64,000 nt of DNA, from positions 23,188-87,187 of the forward strand of contig JALMQS010000303.1 in the NCBI GenBank assembly GCA_024734495.1, in the 5' to 3' direction. The notes under the pieces are model-generated. The model was not told the DNA's origin. It did not search any database and saw nothing but the letters and a program-made list of their open reading frames with translations. The translations under genes were made by a program, and so were the position numbers. This DNA comes from Forficula auricularia (Eukaryota > Arthropoda > Insecta > Dermaptera > Forficulidae). Of this stretch, positions 62,875 to 64,000 are shown in pieces (within the stretch, counting starts at the first letter, position 1; each line of letters begins with the position of its first letter).

Positions 62875-64000
62875 CAAAATTTTATCTATATGGGAGAAAA
62901 TAGACATTTTTAATTAATGAAGGTTTTGGTATTTAATATTTATCTTCAAGAGAAATATTTATTCGACAAGTCGGTTAAATTATTGGAATTTGTTTAGTTG
63001 TTATTTTATCATAAAAAATTAAAAATTATTGTAGTTGATGTTCAAAAATGTTAATCTTCAAAAACATTTTTTTTATTATTATGTTTTGAGGTGTTTAATT
63101 AATGAGTAAAGAGAAATAAAAATGTTTATTATTAGTAAAAACATGTCTTCGAAGGACGCACAGGTCCTGGCTGTCGGATATAAATAAAATTGGCAAAGTA
63201 TCATTTCAATGAATAAATAAATAAATAAAACTATATTTGTAAACTCTCACTTTCGATTTACTTTTAAAAATAAGATATTTAAGAAATATCATTTTCTATT
63301 TATTTTAATTGGGATAATCGATTAATTGTGTTATTGTAAAGCAATTTTATTATTTATTCGGTGTTAAATTGTATCGATCATTTACACGAATATATATATT
63401 TGGGGAGATAAAATCAATTCTATTAGGGATGGTCGATGGGGTTTAATTCATTTGAAACGTTCCCAAACAAAAACCCAAACACGTCGCGCTCAAAAAAAAT
63501 GTCCATCCATCGTTTGTCAGAGGTGATATTGTAAAATATGCAAAGTTTCGATTGATTTTCAGGTTCATTGAAATATAGAATATTGGTGTTGGTGTTTGTT
63601 TGCTCTTCGGGTTGGATGGCTGGTTTGGCTGTCGGCCGCGGAAACTCCTGACAAGCCAGACGCCAGGAAATTAGATACTTTTTGTGCTCTCTTCTCTCTT
63701 CTAAAGGACTGAAATATCTATCTATCTATATTCACTTCACTTTTAATCTACCCTCCCTGTTCCCTGTTCACCAGTGCTAACAGATAAAACACCAACAAAT
63801 GTTTTCTCATGTTAATAAAAATATAGTGTATATTAGAAGTTTACAATTTTGTACAAGATCAAAAAACATACGGCAGAGTGTGAAATTGGTGGAGGATCAA
63901 CAATTTTTCATTTCAATCTAATTAAGATTAATTTATCAAATTAAACATTTTTAAAAATACCTTTTTAATTTTATAATTTTTTTTATGGCTTTACGGCCTT

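Noticed and set aside
63590..63670. Possible first MSK exon in a GC-richer patch
   Set aside because: No ENF-LLKVLGTG-like minus-strand translation and no donor ending in phase 1 after a glycine codon.

Overview
This is an AT-rich animal genomic window, probably from an invertebrate, although the species cannot be fixed from the sequence. It has GT-AG introns of 3.8 to 12.7 kb and very dense interspersed repeats. I can support one protein-coding gene. It lies on the minus strand as four exons (44069-44287, 31261-31376, 18509-18619, 14634-14717). Spliced, they give one uninterrupted frame of about 176 residues, from the glycine loop to just past the APE motif of the N-terminal AGC-type kinase domain of a mitogen- and stress-activated kinase (MSK, RPS6KA5/RPS6KA4 class). 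Both ends of the gene lie outside the window, so almost all 64 kb is intron of this gene.

The rest is a mobile-element landscape dominated by foldback (inverted-repeat) elements. By region: 1-14.6 kb (intron towards the 3' end) holds a 400-bp tandem duplication and foldbacks at 3.2, 3.7-4.2, 4.9-5.3, 5.7-6.3, 8.5-8.9, 9.9-10.3 and 12.0-12.35 kb. 14.7-18.5 kb holds a Harbinger-type MITE, a mariner-type MITE and a 593-bp TTAA element. 18.6-31.3 kb holds foldbacks at 22.6 and 25.7 kb, a 677-bp palindrome at 26.4-27.1 kb and a three-layer nest at 28.5-29.9 kb. 31.4-44.1 kb holds a 100-N gap, foldbacks at 34.3, 35.7 and 38.2 kb and a nested cluster at 42.9-43.8 kb. 44.3-64 kb holds tRNA-like sequences, TTAA elements, foldbacks at 49, 56.3, 57.8 and 61.7 kb and two more Harbinger-type MITEs.

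The main discovery is that at least a dozen of these foldbacks, in several families with unrelated arms, carry a hammerhead-ribozyme-like motif in one or both arms. The shared layout is CUGANGA, one extra nucleotide, stem II, GAA, a very short stem III, an H nucleotide, then a second stem I strand. Stem I and stem II pairing is kept while the arm sequences differ, and several copies show the core pair C3-G8 replaced by U3-A8. Four copies of one family sit between direct repeats of about 13-15 bp, with a one-sided tag of about 42-55 nt next to the inverted repeat. This resembles target-primed retrotransposition and the hammerheads known from Penelope-like elements, but no reverse transcriptase is visible here. 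I read them as a superfamily of non-autonomous, ribozyme-bearing foldback retroelements. In almost every pair one arm reads in the sense of the MSK pre-mRNA.
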